A stretch of 6,447 nt of DNA, taken from positions 1 to 6,447 of the forward strand of contig CANDHX010000080.1 of the NCBI GenBank assembly GCA_947384645.1, in the 5' to 3' direction. The position numbers and the translations under genes are program-made. Each line of letters opens with the position of its first letter. Position 1 is the stretch's first letter. Of this stretch, positions 1 to 5,942 are shown one piece after another. This stretch comes from an uncultured Mycoplasmatota bacterium. GTDB taxonomy: Bacteria > Bacillota_I > Bacilli_A > RF39 > UBA660. Below the pieces are notes generated by a model that saw only the letters and a program-made list of their open reading frames with translations, did not search any database and was not told the origin of the DNA.

Positions 1-1
1 A

Positions 2-301
2 TTTAATAGAATTGGTAAATTCCAGTTTGAAGTCATTTATACTCCAGGGCATAAAGACGATTTAATCAGCATCTATTTTAAAGAAGAAAAAATTCTATTT
101 TGTGGAGATTTCATCTTTAAAGGAACTATCGGAAGGTGGGATTTAGAGGATGGCTCATTTAGAGAAATGAAAGAAAGCATCAAAAAAATTTTGCAATATG
201 ACGATATGACTATCTATCCAGGTCATGGGATGAAAACCACATTATTTGCCGAAAAAAGCAATTTAGAAAAATATCTCAATTTAAATAATTTTAACTTTTA
301 A
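2..301 (+). CDS. Metallo-beta-lactamase-fold hydrolase, C-terminal part (5' end outside window)
   Basis: This is the last 99 residues of a metallo-beta-lactamase-fold protein; the start lies upstream of the window. Three metal-site motifs of the family are visible in order: TPGH (His codon at 50-52), GDFIF with the bridging Asp (codon 107-109) followed by GTIGRWDL, and YPGHG with the last His ligand (codon 224-226). The arrangement GD-x-x-F-x-G-x-I-G-R followed by PGHG with a Thr-Thr soon after is that of small glyoxalase II-like hydrolases (YcbL type), which commonly bind Zn or Fe and hydrolyse thioesters in the cytosol. The HxHxDH motif that would define the N-terminal half is not in view, so the substrate cannot be assigned. 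No convincing terminator lies between its stop and uvrA, 45 bases on, so some read-through into uvrA is possible. Confidence 0.88.
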   Translation, partial: FNRIGKFQFEVIYTPGHKDDLISIYFKEEKILFCGDFIFKGTIGRWDLEDGSFREMKESIKKILQYDDMTIYPGHGMKTTLFAEKSNLEKYLNLNNFNF

Positions 302-314
302 AATAAAAAAATTG

Positions 315-323
315 TGTTAAAAT
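315..323 (+). promoter_or_regulatory. Extended -10 promoter of uvrA
   Basis: TGTTAAAAT is an extended -10 element (TG, one base, then TAAAAT, one mismatch to TATAAT). It ends 24 bases before the chosen uvrA ATG, which would give a 5' leader of roughly 17 bases starting near 330. No good -35 is seen 17 bases upstream, as expected when the TG extension carries the promoter. The same TTGTGTTA-A/T-AAT string is found before the deacetylase gene. No GAAC-N4-GTTC type LexA box is visible in the gap. Inferred from sequence only. Confidence 0.5.
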
Positions 324-335
324 AGTAAAGAAATT

Positions 336-341
336 GGGTGG
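336..341 (+). promoter_or_regulatory. Ribosome binding site that sets the uvrA start
   Basis: GGGTGG lies 5 bases before the ATG at 347. An in-frame GTG at 338 would fall inside this site and so cannot use it. The ATG also gives the family's usual N-terminus (MDKIVIKGAREN), so 347 is preferred. Confidence 0.7.
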
Positions 342-346
342 TTTGT

Positions 347-3160
347 ATGGATAAAATTGTCATAAAGGGAGCTCGTGAAAACAATCTTAAAAATATAGAT
401 TTGGAAATTCCTAAAAATAAGCTTGTAGTTATGACTGGAGTTTCTGGTTCTGGTAAAAGTAGTTTAGCTTTCGATACGATATATGCCGAAGGTCAAAGAC
501 GCTATGTCGAATCTTTAAGTGCTTATGCAAGACAGTTTTTGGGCGGTACTGAAAAACCCGATGTCGACTCGATAGAAGGCTTAAGTCCTAGTATCAGTAT
601 AGACCAAAAGACGACTAGTAAGAACCCTCGAAGTACTGTTGGAACTGTTACAGAAATATACGATTACTTGAGACTTCTCTTTGCAAGGATTGGAACGCCT
701 TATTGTCCTAATCATCATACTCCAATAAAAAGTCAGACGGTCGATGAAATAGTAGAAAAGATAATGTCTTATGGAGAAGGAACTAAAATTGAAGTCATGG
801 CCCCTGTGGTTCGTGCTTCTAAAGGTACCCATAAAGAAGTCATCGAAAATTTGCGAAAAAGCGGATTTACTAGAGTAAGAGTTAATGGAACGATATATGA
901 TTTAAGCGAAGAGATAACTTTAGAAAAAAATAAAAAAGATGTCATCGAAGTTGTTGTCGATAGGATTGTCGTGAAAGAGAAAGACCGTTCGAGGCTTGCC
1001 GAAGCTATCGAAACGTCGACGCACATGGCAGAAGGTAGAGTTTTAATAAACGTAATCGGCGAAAAAGAAGTCATGTTTAGTGAAAATTATGCCTGTCCAA
1101 TTTGTGATTTTTCACTACCAGAATTAGAGCCAACTATGTTTTCTTTTAATAATCCTTTTGGAGCTTGTGAAGATTGTAAAGGATTAGGATTTAAACAGAT
1201 GATAAATTTAAATCTTTTAATTCCAGATAAGGGCAAGTCTGTTTATGAAGGAGCAATTAAAGGACTTAGCTTAGACTCTAATATCATGATGACAGAGATA
1301 GAAACGGTTGCAAATTATTATGGCATCGATTTAAATGCACCGATTGAAAAATTGGATAAAAATAAATTAGATATTCTTCTTTATGGAAGTCCAGACGTTT
1401 TAAGTTTTAAATACATAGCCAAAAACGGAAATAAAAGAAGTACTAAAGATTATTTTGAAGGAATTGTAACCAATTTAGAAAGACGATATATCGAGACGAA
1501 TAGTGCATGGATTAGAGAATGGTTAGAGCTATATATGATGGATACCGAATGTCCTACTTGTCATGGAGCTAGATTAAAGGACGACATATTAGCTGTCAAA
1601 GTCGGCGGGAAGAGCATCTATGAAGTATGTCTTATGAGCATAAAAGATTTAATACCATTTTTTGCAAAATTGAAGCTTTCTAAAGAAGAAGCAAAAATTG
1701 CAGAATTGTTGTTAAAGGAAATATCAAACAGATTGCAGTTTTTGAAAAACGTCGGATTGGAATATTTAACTCTGGCTCGAACTGCTTCTACATTATCCGG
1801 AGGAGAACTTCAAAGAATAAGATTAGCTACCCAAATCGGAAGTAGATTAACAGGTGTACTATACGTTTTAGATGAACCTTCTATCGGTTTACATCAAAGG
1901 GACAACGATAAATTAATAAATTCTTTATTGGAAATGAGAGATTTAGGGAATACGTTAATAGTTGTCGAGCACGACGAGGATACTATGCGTGCTGCCGATT
2001 ATTTAATCGACATCGGACCAGAAGCAGGAAGTTGTGGAGGACGTGTTGTAGCAGCTGGAACTCCCGAAGAAGTCATGAAGAACGAAAACTCTTTAACGGG
2101 AAGGTATTTAAGTGGTAAGGAAAAAATAGAAATTCCAAAGAAACGTCGCAAAGGCAATGGAAAATATCTAGAAATTAAAGGGGCTCGTGAACACAACTTA
2201 AAGAATATCAATGTCAAAATTCCGTTGGGTAAATTTACTTGTGTGACAGGTGTTTCTGGTTCTGGAAAAAGCAGTCTAGTCGACGAAATAATTTATAAAG
2301 TTTTGATGAAGCACGTCTATAATTCAAAAGTCGAGCCGGGCACTTATAAATCAGTTAAAGGTTTAGAACATATCGATAAAGTAGTTCAAATAAGTCAAGA
2401 CCCAATCGGTAGAACTCCAAGAAGTAATCCTGCTACTTACATCGGCTTATTCGATGACATTCGAGATTTATTTGCAGAAATGAAAGAATCTAAAATTAGA
2501 GGATTTACTAAAAGTAGATTTTCGTTCAACGTCAAAGGCGGAAGATGTGAAGCTTGTTGGGGCGACGGAGTTAAAAAAATTGAAATGCATTTTTTACCAG
2601 ATGTCTATGTTCCATGTGATGTATGTGAAGGCAAGAGATATAATGCTGAAACTTTGGAAGTTAAATTTAAAGGTAAGAATATCTATGAAGTTTTAGAGAT
2701 GCGAGTGCAAGAAGCTTATGATTTTTTTGAAAGTGTCCCTCGCATAAGAGCAAAATTACAAATGCTAATCGACGTCGGCTTATCTTATATAAAGATAGGA
2801 CAAAGTGCACCGACATTGTCTGGTGGCGAAGCAGGTCGCATAAAACTAGCAAAAGAGTTACAAAAGAAAGCTACGGGAAAAAGCGTATTCATACTAGATG
2901 AACCTACTACTGGTCTTCACAGCGAAGATATTAAAAAATTGCTAGCTATATTAAATAGAATTGTCGATAACGGAGATACTGTTTTGGTTATCGAACACAA
3001 TTTAGATGTCATTAAAGTTGCCGATTATATTATCGATTTAGGTCCAGAAGGCGGAGACGGTGGAGGAGAAATCGTTTGTGTAGGAACCCCAGAAGAAGTT
3101 GCAAAAAATAAAGACTCGTATACGGGACTGTACTTAAAGAAGGTATTAGAGAAAAAGTAA
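347..3160 (+). CDS. uvrA: Excinuclease ABC subunit A (UvrA), nucleotide excision repair
   Basis: UvrA is the cytosolic DNA-damage sensor that loads UvrB at lesions using two ABC ATPase sites. The protein is 937 residues, the normal family length. Visible in order: Walker A GVSGSGKSS (31-39); IDQKTTSKNPRSTVG (about 85-99); a zinc module with Cys 250, 253, 274 and 277; CPTC (402-405); signature LSGGELQR (483-490) with Walker B ending at D509-E510; second Walker A (635-643); RTPRSNPATY; the C-terminal zinc finger (Cys 734, 737, 757, 760); signature LSGGEAGR (824-831) and Walker B D851-E852. The two halves are the family's ancient internal duplication. Odd points are Gly830 where Gln is nearly universal, SQD (683-685) where DQS or DQA is usual, and Trp738 in the zinc finger. 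The gene appears monocistronic: uvrB is not adjacent, although uvrB-uvrA is common in Firmicutes. Identity is certain; the activity of the second site is not. Confidence 0.98.
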   Translation: MDKIVIKGARENNLKNIDLEIPKNKLVVMTGVSGSGKSSLAFDTIYAEGQRRYVESLSAYARQFLGGTEKPDVDSIEGLSPSISIDQKTTSKNPRSTVGTVTEIYDYLRLLFARIGTPYCPNHHTPIKSQTVDEIVEKIMSYGEGTKIEVMAPVVRASKGTHKEVIENLRKSGFTRVRVNGTIYDLSEEITLEKNKKDVIEVVVDRIVVKEKDRSRLAEAIETSTHMAEGRVLINVIGEKEVMFSENYACPICDFSLPELEPTMFSFNNPFGACEDCKGLGFKQMINLNLLIPDKGKSVYEGAIKGLSLDSNIMMTEIETVANYYGIDLNAPIEKLDKNKLDILLYGSPDVLSFKYIAKNGNKRSTKDYFEGIVTNLERRYIETNSAWIREWLELYMMDTECPTCHGARLKDDILAVKVGGKSIYEVCLMSIKDLIPFFAKLKLSKEEAKIAELLLKEISNRLQFLKNVGLEYLTLARTASTLSGGELQRIRLATQIGSRLTGVLYVLDEPSIGLHQRDNDKLINSLLEMRDLGNTLIVVEHDEDTMRAADYLIDIGPEAGSCGGRVVAAGTPEEVMKNENSLTGRYLSGKEKIEIPKKRRKGNGKYLEIKGAREHNLKNINVKIPLGKFTCVTGVSGSGKSSLVDEIIYKVLMKHVYNSKVEPGTYKSVKGLEHIDKVVQISQDPIGRTPRSNPATYIGLFDDIRDLFAEMKESKIRGFTKSRFSFNVKGGRCEACWGDGVKKIEMHFLPDVYVPCDVCEGKRYNAETLEVKFKGKNIYEVLEMRVQEAYDFFESVPRIRAKLQMLIDVGLSYIKIGQSAPTLSGGEAGRIKLAKELQKKATGKSVFILDEPTTGLHSEDIKKLLAILNRIVDNGDTVLVIEHNLDVIKVADYIIDLGPEGGDGGGEIVCVGTPEEVAKNKDSYTGLYLKKVLEKK

Positions 3161-3182
3161 TTAATATGAGACATCTAAAATT

Positions 3183-3208
3183 TGAGTACTACTAGGTACT
3201 CATTTTTT
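3183..3208 (+). terminator. Intrinsic terminator of uvrA
   Basis: A perfect 7-bp stem, TGAGTAC (3183-3189) with GTACTCA (3196-3202), encloses a 6-base loop and is followed directly by six T. It lies 22 bases after the uvrA stop. There is no strong A-run on the 5' side, so it should act mainly on + strand transcription. Confidence 0.85.
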
Positions 3209-3238
3209 GATATTTATATGGAGTTTGATATTAATTTG

Positions 3239-3247
3239 TGTTATAAT
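3239..3247 (+). promoter_or_regulatory. Extended -10 promoter of the PIG-L deacetylase gene
   Basis: TGTTATAAT is a perfect extended -10 (TG, one base, TATAAT), ending 23 bases before the ATG at 3270. A TTGATA at 3225-3230 resembles a -35 but is only 11 bases away, too close to pair with this -10. The string TTGTGTTA-A/T-AAT and its distance to the start codon match the uvrA promoter almost exactly. Confidence 0.65.
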
Positions 3248-3255
3248 TTTTATAT

Positions 3256-3263
3256 GGTAGGTG
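3256..3263 (+). promoter_or_regulatory. Ribosome binding site that sets the deacetylase start
   Basis: GGTAGGTG ends 6 bases before the ATG at 3270. The in-frame GTG at 3261 overlaps this site, so the ATG is preferred; it also gives a normal positively charged N-terminus (MKNKK) before the membrane segment. Confidence 0.65.
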
Positions 3264-3269
3264 TCACAC

Positions 3270-4130
3270 ATGAAGAATAAAAAAGATATCGTTCTAGTAG
3301 TTTTTTCTTTTTTGATATTAATTCTCGGGTGTGCTGTTGGATACCTTTTATATCAGGATAGCAACTTATCTCTAGAGTTAGATAAACTAAAAAATCAATT
3401 TGCAAAAAGCGAAGAAGAAAAGAATACTTTGCAAGGTTCATACGATTCATTATCTTCATCCTACAATGCTTTAGAAAACAACAGTAAAGAGTTAAAGTTT
3501 ACCTTCATGAAAAATAGAGAAGGAACTTATTCAGTCGATAAACTTAAAAGTCTCGATTTAGAAGGAATCGACAAAATTATGATTTCTACTCATCCCGATG
3601 ATGAGATGTTTTGGGGCGGAGGAGAACTAATTAAGGACGATTATTTGGTAGTGTGTGTAACATGCGGAATGGACGATAATCGCTTAGATGAATTTCAAAA
3701 ATCCATGAAATTAACCAATGATAAATATATAACGCTCGGTTATCCTAGACCAGTCGATAAAAGTTTAAATAGAGAGTTCAATTGGAAAGCTGCTGGGTAT
3801 TTGACACAAGACTTAGAAAACATATTAAACCTTAAGAATTGGAGCAAGGTAGTCACTCATAATCCCGAAGGAGAATACGGTCATAAATACCACATATTGA
3901 CTAGTCAAATCGTCACATCTTTAGTAAAAGATAAAAACAAATTGTTCTACTTTGAAAAATATTTTAAAAAAGAGCAAGAAGACCAAATAGTGAAGACTTT
4001 GAGCGATGAAGTGTACAATAAAAAATTGGCAATTATCAATGCTAATTATAAATCTCAATGGAAATCGGCGGAAATTCATTCACATATGTTTAAAAACGAA
4101 ACGCTCATTAAGTATTCAGATTGGAAATAA
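3270..4130 (+). CDS. Membrane-anchored PIG-L/LmbE-family deacetylase
   Basis: The 286-residue product has a short basic N-terminus (MKNKKD), one hydrophobic segment (about 7-27), a polar heptad-like stretch likely to be coiled coil (about 32-75), then a PIG-L/LmbE domain. The domain shows the HPDDE motif (His108, Asp110, Asp111) and GEYGHKYH (His205, His208). By analogy with MshB, His108, Asp111 and His208 would bind zinc, Asp110 would be the general base and His205 would stabilise the oxyanion. The family removes N-acetyl groups from GlcNAc-type sugars (MshB, BshB, GlcNAc-PI deacetylase). The charge pattern predicts N-in/C-out topology, placing the enzyme outside the membrane, so a surface glycan or wall-linked sugar is a plausible but unproven substrate. 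A weak lipobox ending at Cys21 is an alternative anchor. The gene has its own promoter and terminator and is not in an operon. No sugar-pathway partner is in view. Confidence 0.85.
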   Translation: MKNKKDIVLVVFSFLILILGCAVGYLLYQDSNLSLELDKLKNQFAKSEEEKNTLQGSYDSLSSSYNALENNSKELKFTFMKNREGTYSVDKLKSLDLEGIDKIMISTHPDDEMFWGGGELIKDDYLVVCVTCGMDDNRLDEFQKSMKLTNDKYITLGYPRPVDKSLNREFNWKAAGYLTQDLENILNLKNWSKVVTHNPEGEYGHKYHILTSQIVTSLVKDKNKLFYFEKYFKKEQEDQIVKTLSDEVYNKKLAIINANYKSQWKSAEIHSHMFKNETLIKYSDWK

Positions 4131-4156
4131 AGTAAAGTAGTAAGCTTTACTTTTTT
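4129..4156 (+). terminator. Intrinsic terminator of the deacetylase gene
   Basis: A 9-bp stem, AAAGTAAAG (4129-4137) with CTTTACTTT (4145-4153), encloses a 7-base loop; the T-run extends to 4156. The first bases of the stem are the last two of the TAA stop codon. The stem is A/T-rich, so termination may be partial. Its 3' arm overlaps a possible -35 for lgt. Confidence 0.75.
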
Positions 4157-4174
4157 CTATCCTCAATATATAAT
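4146..4174 (+). promoter_or_regulatory. Possible promoter for the lgt operon
   Basis: TTTACT (4146-4151) and a perfect TATAAT (4169-4174) are separated by 17 bases. The -35 matches the consensus at four of six positions and lies in the terminator's 3' arm. Transcription would begin near 4181, only about 9 bases before the lgt ATG, leaving a very short leader. The TATAAT could be fortuitous in AT-rich DNA. Confidence 0.45.
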
Positions 4175-4189
4175 AAGGACGGTGATAAG

Positions 4190-4990
4190 ATGAATCCAGT
4201 TTTTTTTACAGTAGGTCCATATGAAGTAAGATACTATTCTCTATTTATATTGATAGGTGTTTTTATCGCTTATTTTATGATGATAAGAGAAGCAAAGAAA
4301 TTTGATATATCGACAGATCACATATTCAATATGTTTTTTTGGACAATTATAATCGGGATAATAGGTGCAAGACTTTATTATGTAGTTTTTAATTGGGAGT
4401 ATTTCGGTTCTCACATTGCTGAAATTTGGCAAATATGGCAAGGAGGACTCGCTATTCATGGTGGCATACTTTTTGGTCTTATTACGATAGCTTTATATAC
4501 AAAAAAATACAATTTAAGATTACTTCGAATACTCGACATGGCAGTAGTTCCATTAATATTAGCTCAAGCAATAGGTAGGTGGGGTAACTTTTTTAACAGC
4601 GAAGCTTATGGTGTTGCAACTTCTTTAAATCATTTAAAAGAATTGCACATTCCAGACTTCGTCATTAGAGGCATGAATATAAATGGCATATATTATACAC
4701 CGACTTTTTTCTATGAGTCTTTATGGTGTGGATTAGGATTTATAATACTCTTGATTGCTAGAAGGACTAAATATATAAAAGTTGGACAAGTTGCATCCTT
4801 ATATATGATGTGGTATGGTGTGGGAAGATTTTTTATCGAAGCAAGTAGAACGGATTCACTAACAATATTAGGTTTTAAAATGGCTCAAATAGTTTCTATA
4901 ATAATGGTTATAATAGGAATAGTAATCTTTGTTATAGGATTAAAAAAGAGTAAGTATGAAGACTTATATAACGACAAGAGCGTGAAGTAA
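4190..4990 (+). CDS. lgt: Prolipoprotein diacylglyceryl transferase (Lgt)
   Basis: Lgt moves the diacylglyceryl group of phosphatidylglycerol to the lipobox cysteine of prolipoproteins, the first step of lipoprotein maturation in the cytoplasmic membrane. The protein is 266 residues, typical for the family, with about seven hydrophobic segments. Family motifs seen: GARLYYVVF (59-67); WQGGLAIHGG with His90 (83-92); QAIGRWGNFFNSEAYG with Arg130, Asn133 and Glu138 (126-141); PTFFYESLW (171-179); and WYGVGRFFIEASRTDSL with Arg213, Glu217 and Arg220 (208-224). By alignment from memory, His90, Arg130, Asn133, Arg213 and Glu217 correspond to essential E. coli residues. The start is supported by AAGGA and GGTGAT just upstream and by the usual N-terminus (MNPVFFTVGP). 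It heads an apparent four-gene operon. No lsp gene is in view. All key residues are present. Confidence 0.97.
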   Translation: MNPVFFTVGPYEVRYYSLFILIGVFIAYFMMIREAKKFDISTDHIFNMFFWTIIIGIIGARLYYVVFNWEYFGSHIAEIWQIWQGGLAIHGGILFGLITIALYTKKYNLRLLRILDMAVVPLILAQAIGRWGNFFNSEAYGVATSLNHLKELHIPDFVIRGMNINGIYYTPTFFYESLWCGLGFIILLIARRTKYIKVGQVASLYMMWYGVGRFFIEASRTDSLTILGFKMAQIVSIIMVIIGIVIFVIGLKKSKYEDLYNDKSVK

Positions 4991-5000
4991 AGGAAAGGGG
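4991..5000 (+). promoter_or_regulatory. Ribosome binding site of the thioredoxin-reductase-like gene
   Basis: AGGAAAGGGG fills most of the 18-base gap after the lgt stop and ends 8 bases before the ATG at 5009. No promoter fits in the gap, so translation from the lgt transcript is expected. Confidence 0.65.
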
Positions 5001-5008
5001 ACTTTTAA

Positions 5009-5908
5009 ATGATTTATGATGTGATCGTTATTGGACTTGGGCCAGGTGGCTATGGAGCTTCTATCTATGCGCATAGAAGCGGTTTAAAAGTTTTAGTATT
5101 AGAAGGTAAAATGCCAGGTGGTCTTATGAATTACACCAATATAGTGAATAACTATCCCGGTTTTATAAATATAACTGGGCCTGAATTATCGATGAAGATG
5201 TTTGAACATTTTTCTTCTTTTGAAATCGATTATAAAAACGAAGATGTCATCGAAATAGAAAATGGTAAGGTAAAAAAAGTTATCACAAATAATTCTATTT
5301 ATGAAAGTAAAAATATAATCATCGCTACAGGGCGAAGTAGAAGAAGTTTGGGTTTACCAAAGGAAGATGAGTTACGGGGTAATGGAATAAGCTATTGTGC
5401 GATGTGCGATGGGCATTTCTATAAAAATAAAGATGTCTTAGTAGTTGGAGCAGGTGATTCGAGTTTGGAAGAAGCTCTCTATTTAGCAAACATCGCTAAA
5501 AAGGTAACGATGATAGTGAGAGGTTCTAAATTATCAGGCAAGCAAGACTTAGTAGAAACAATAGAGAAAAAAGAAAACATAAATGTAAAATTCGGTTGCA
5601 ATATCGTAGAACTAGATAGTAATAACGGCGTTTTTTCTGGAGTTAAATTAGACAACAGCGAAGAGCTTTTGGCGAGCGGACTTTTTGTGTATATAGGGTT
5701 TGAACCTATTATGCCTTTTAAATGTAACGTAGATATAAAAAGAGATAACGGTTATATAATTACCGATAATAATTTTGAAACTGACGTAGAAGGCATATAT
5801 GCAGTTGGAGACATAATAAAAAAAGATATGTATCAAATAGTGTCTGCAATTTCGGAAGGAGCTACAGCTGCTACTCATATCGCTAGAAAATTGACAAAGA
5901 AAAATTAG
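5009..5908 (+). CDS. trxB: Thioredoxin-reductase-like flavoprotein with altered NAD(P)H-site motif
   Basis: The 299-residue protein (usual TrxB length about 305-320) has the low-molecular-weight thioredoxin reductase plan. An FAD Rossmann motif GLGPGG (9-14) is followed by PGG and NNYPGF, the redox disulfide CAMC in SYCAMCDG (Cys130, Cys133), a second nucleotide-binding motif VVGAGDSS (145-152), and the C-terminal FAD motif YAVGD (264-268). Such enzymes pass electrons via FAD and the CxxC pair to thioredoxin in the cytosol. Two departures stand out. The HRRxxxR motif that holds the NADPH 2'-phosphate is replaced by VRGSKLS (170-176), and the conserved Arg-Gln near the C-terminus is Tyr275-Gln276. 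NADH, ferredoxin or another donor may therefore be used, so trxB is a family-level symbol. No thioredoxin gene is in the window. The gene lies between lgt and mrnC in the same apparent operon. Confidence 0.88.
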   Translation: MIYDVIVIGLGPGGYGASIYAHRSGLKVLVLEGKMPGGLMNYTNIVNNYPGFINITGPELSMKMFEHFSSFEIDYKNEDVIEIENGKVKKVITNNSIYESKNIIIATGRSRRSLGLPKEDELRGNGISYCAMCDGHFYKNKDVLVVGAGDSSLEEALYLANIAKKVTMIVRGSKLSGKQDLVETIEKKENINVKFGCNIVELDSNNGVFSGVKLDNSEELLASGLFVYIGFEPIMPFKCNVDIKRDNGYIITDNNFETDVEGIYAVGDIIKKDMYQIVSAISEGATAATHIARKLTKKN

Positions 5909-5932
5909 CGTGTTAGAATAGGACACTAATGA

Positions 5933-5937
5933 AGAGG
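5933..5937 (+). promoter_or_regulatory. Ribosome binding site that sets the mrnC start
   Basis: AGAGG ends 5 bases before the ATG at 5943. Reading upstream in frame, a TAG stop is met at 5919-5921 with no start codon between, so 5943 is the earliest possible ATG. Confidence 0.6.
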
Positions 5938-5942
5938 TTTGT

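Noticed and set aside
288..304. Perfect 7-bp inverted repeat ATTTTAA/TTAAAAT with a 3-base loop over the stop codon of the first gene
   Set aside because: The stem is all A/T and is followed by A rather than T on the + strand, so it is not a credible terminator for that gene; such repeats arise by chance in AT-rich DNA.
338..346. GTG start at 338 giving UvrA three extra residues
   Set aside because: The GTG sits inside the Shine-Dalgarno; the ATG at 347 has correct spacing and the conserved N-terminus.
769..1074. Open frame of about 100 codons on the minus strand inside uvrA, and similar minus-strand frames at 581-832, 1999-2217, 2667-2852, 3250-3459, 4241-4459 and 5648-5926
   Set aside because: Each lies antisense to a clear conserved gene, has low-complexity or unrecognisable protein sequence and is explained as a shadow of the coding strand.
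366..2290. Repeated DNA in uvrA: near-identical stretches around 366-460 and 2180-2285 (GAREHNLKN and GVSGSGKSS blocks)
   Set aside because: This is the ancient internal duplication of the two ATPase halves found in all UvrA proteins, not a recent repeat.
3225..3230. TTGATA as a -35 for the deacetylase promoter
   Set aside because: Only 11 bases separate it from the TATAAT at 3242-3247, too short for a sigma-A type promoter; the extended -10 explains the promoter better.
5905..5928. Weak dyad between the thioredoxin-reductase-like gene and mrnC (GTGT...ACAC with partly matching flanks)
   Set aside because: Only four contiguous pairs and no T-run; not a terminator and too weak to call an RNA element.
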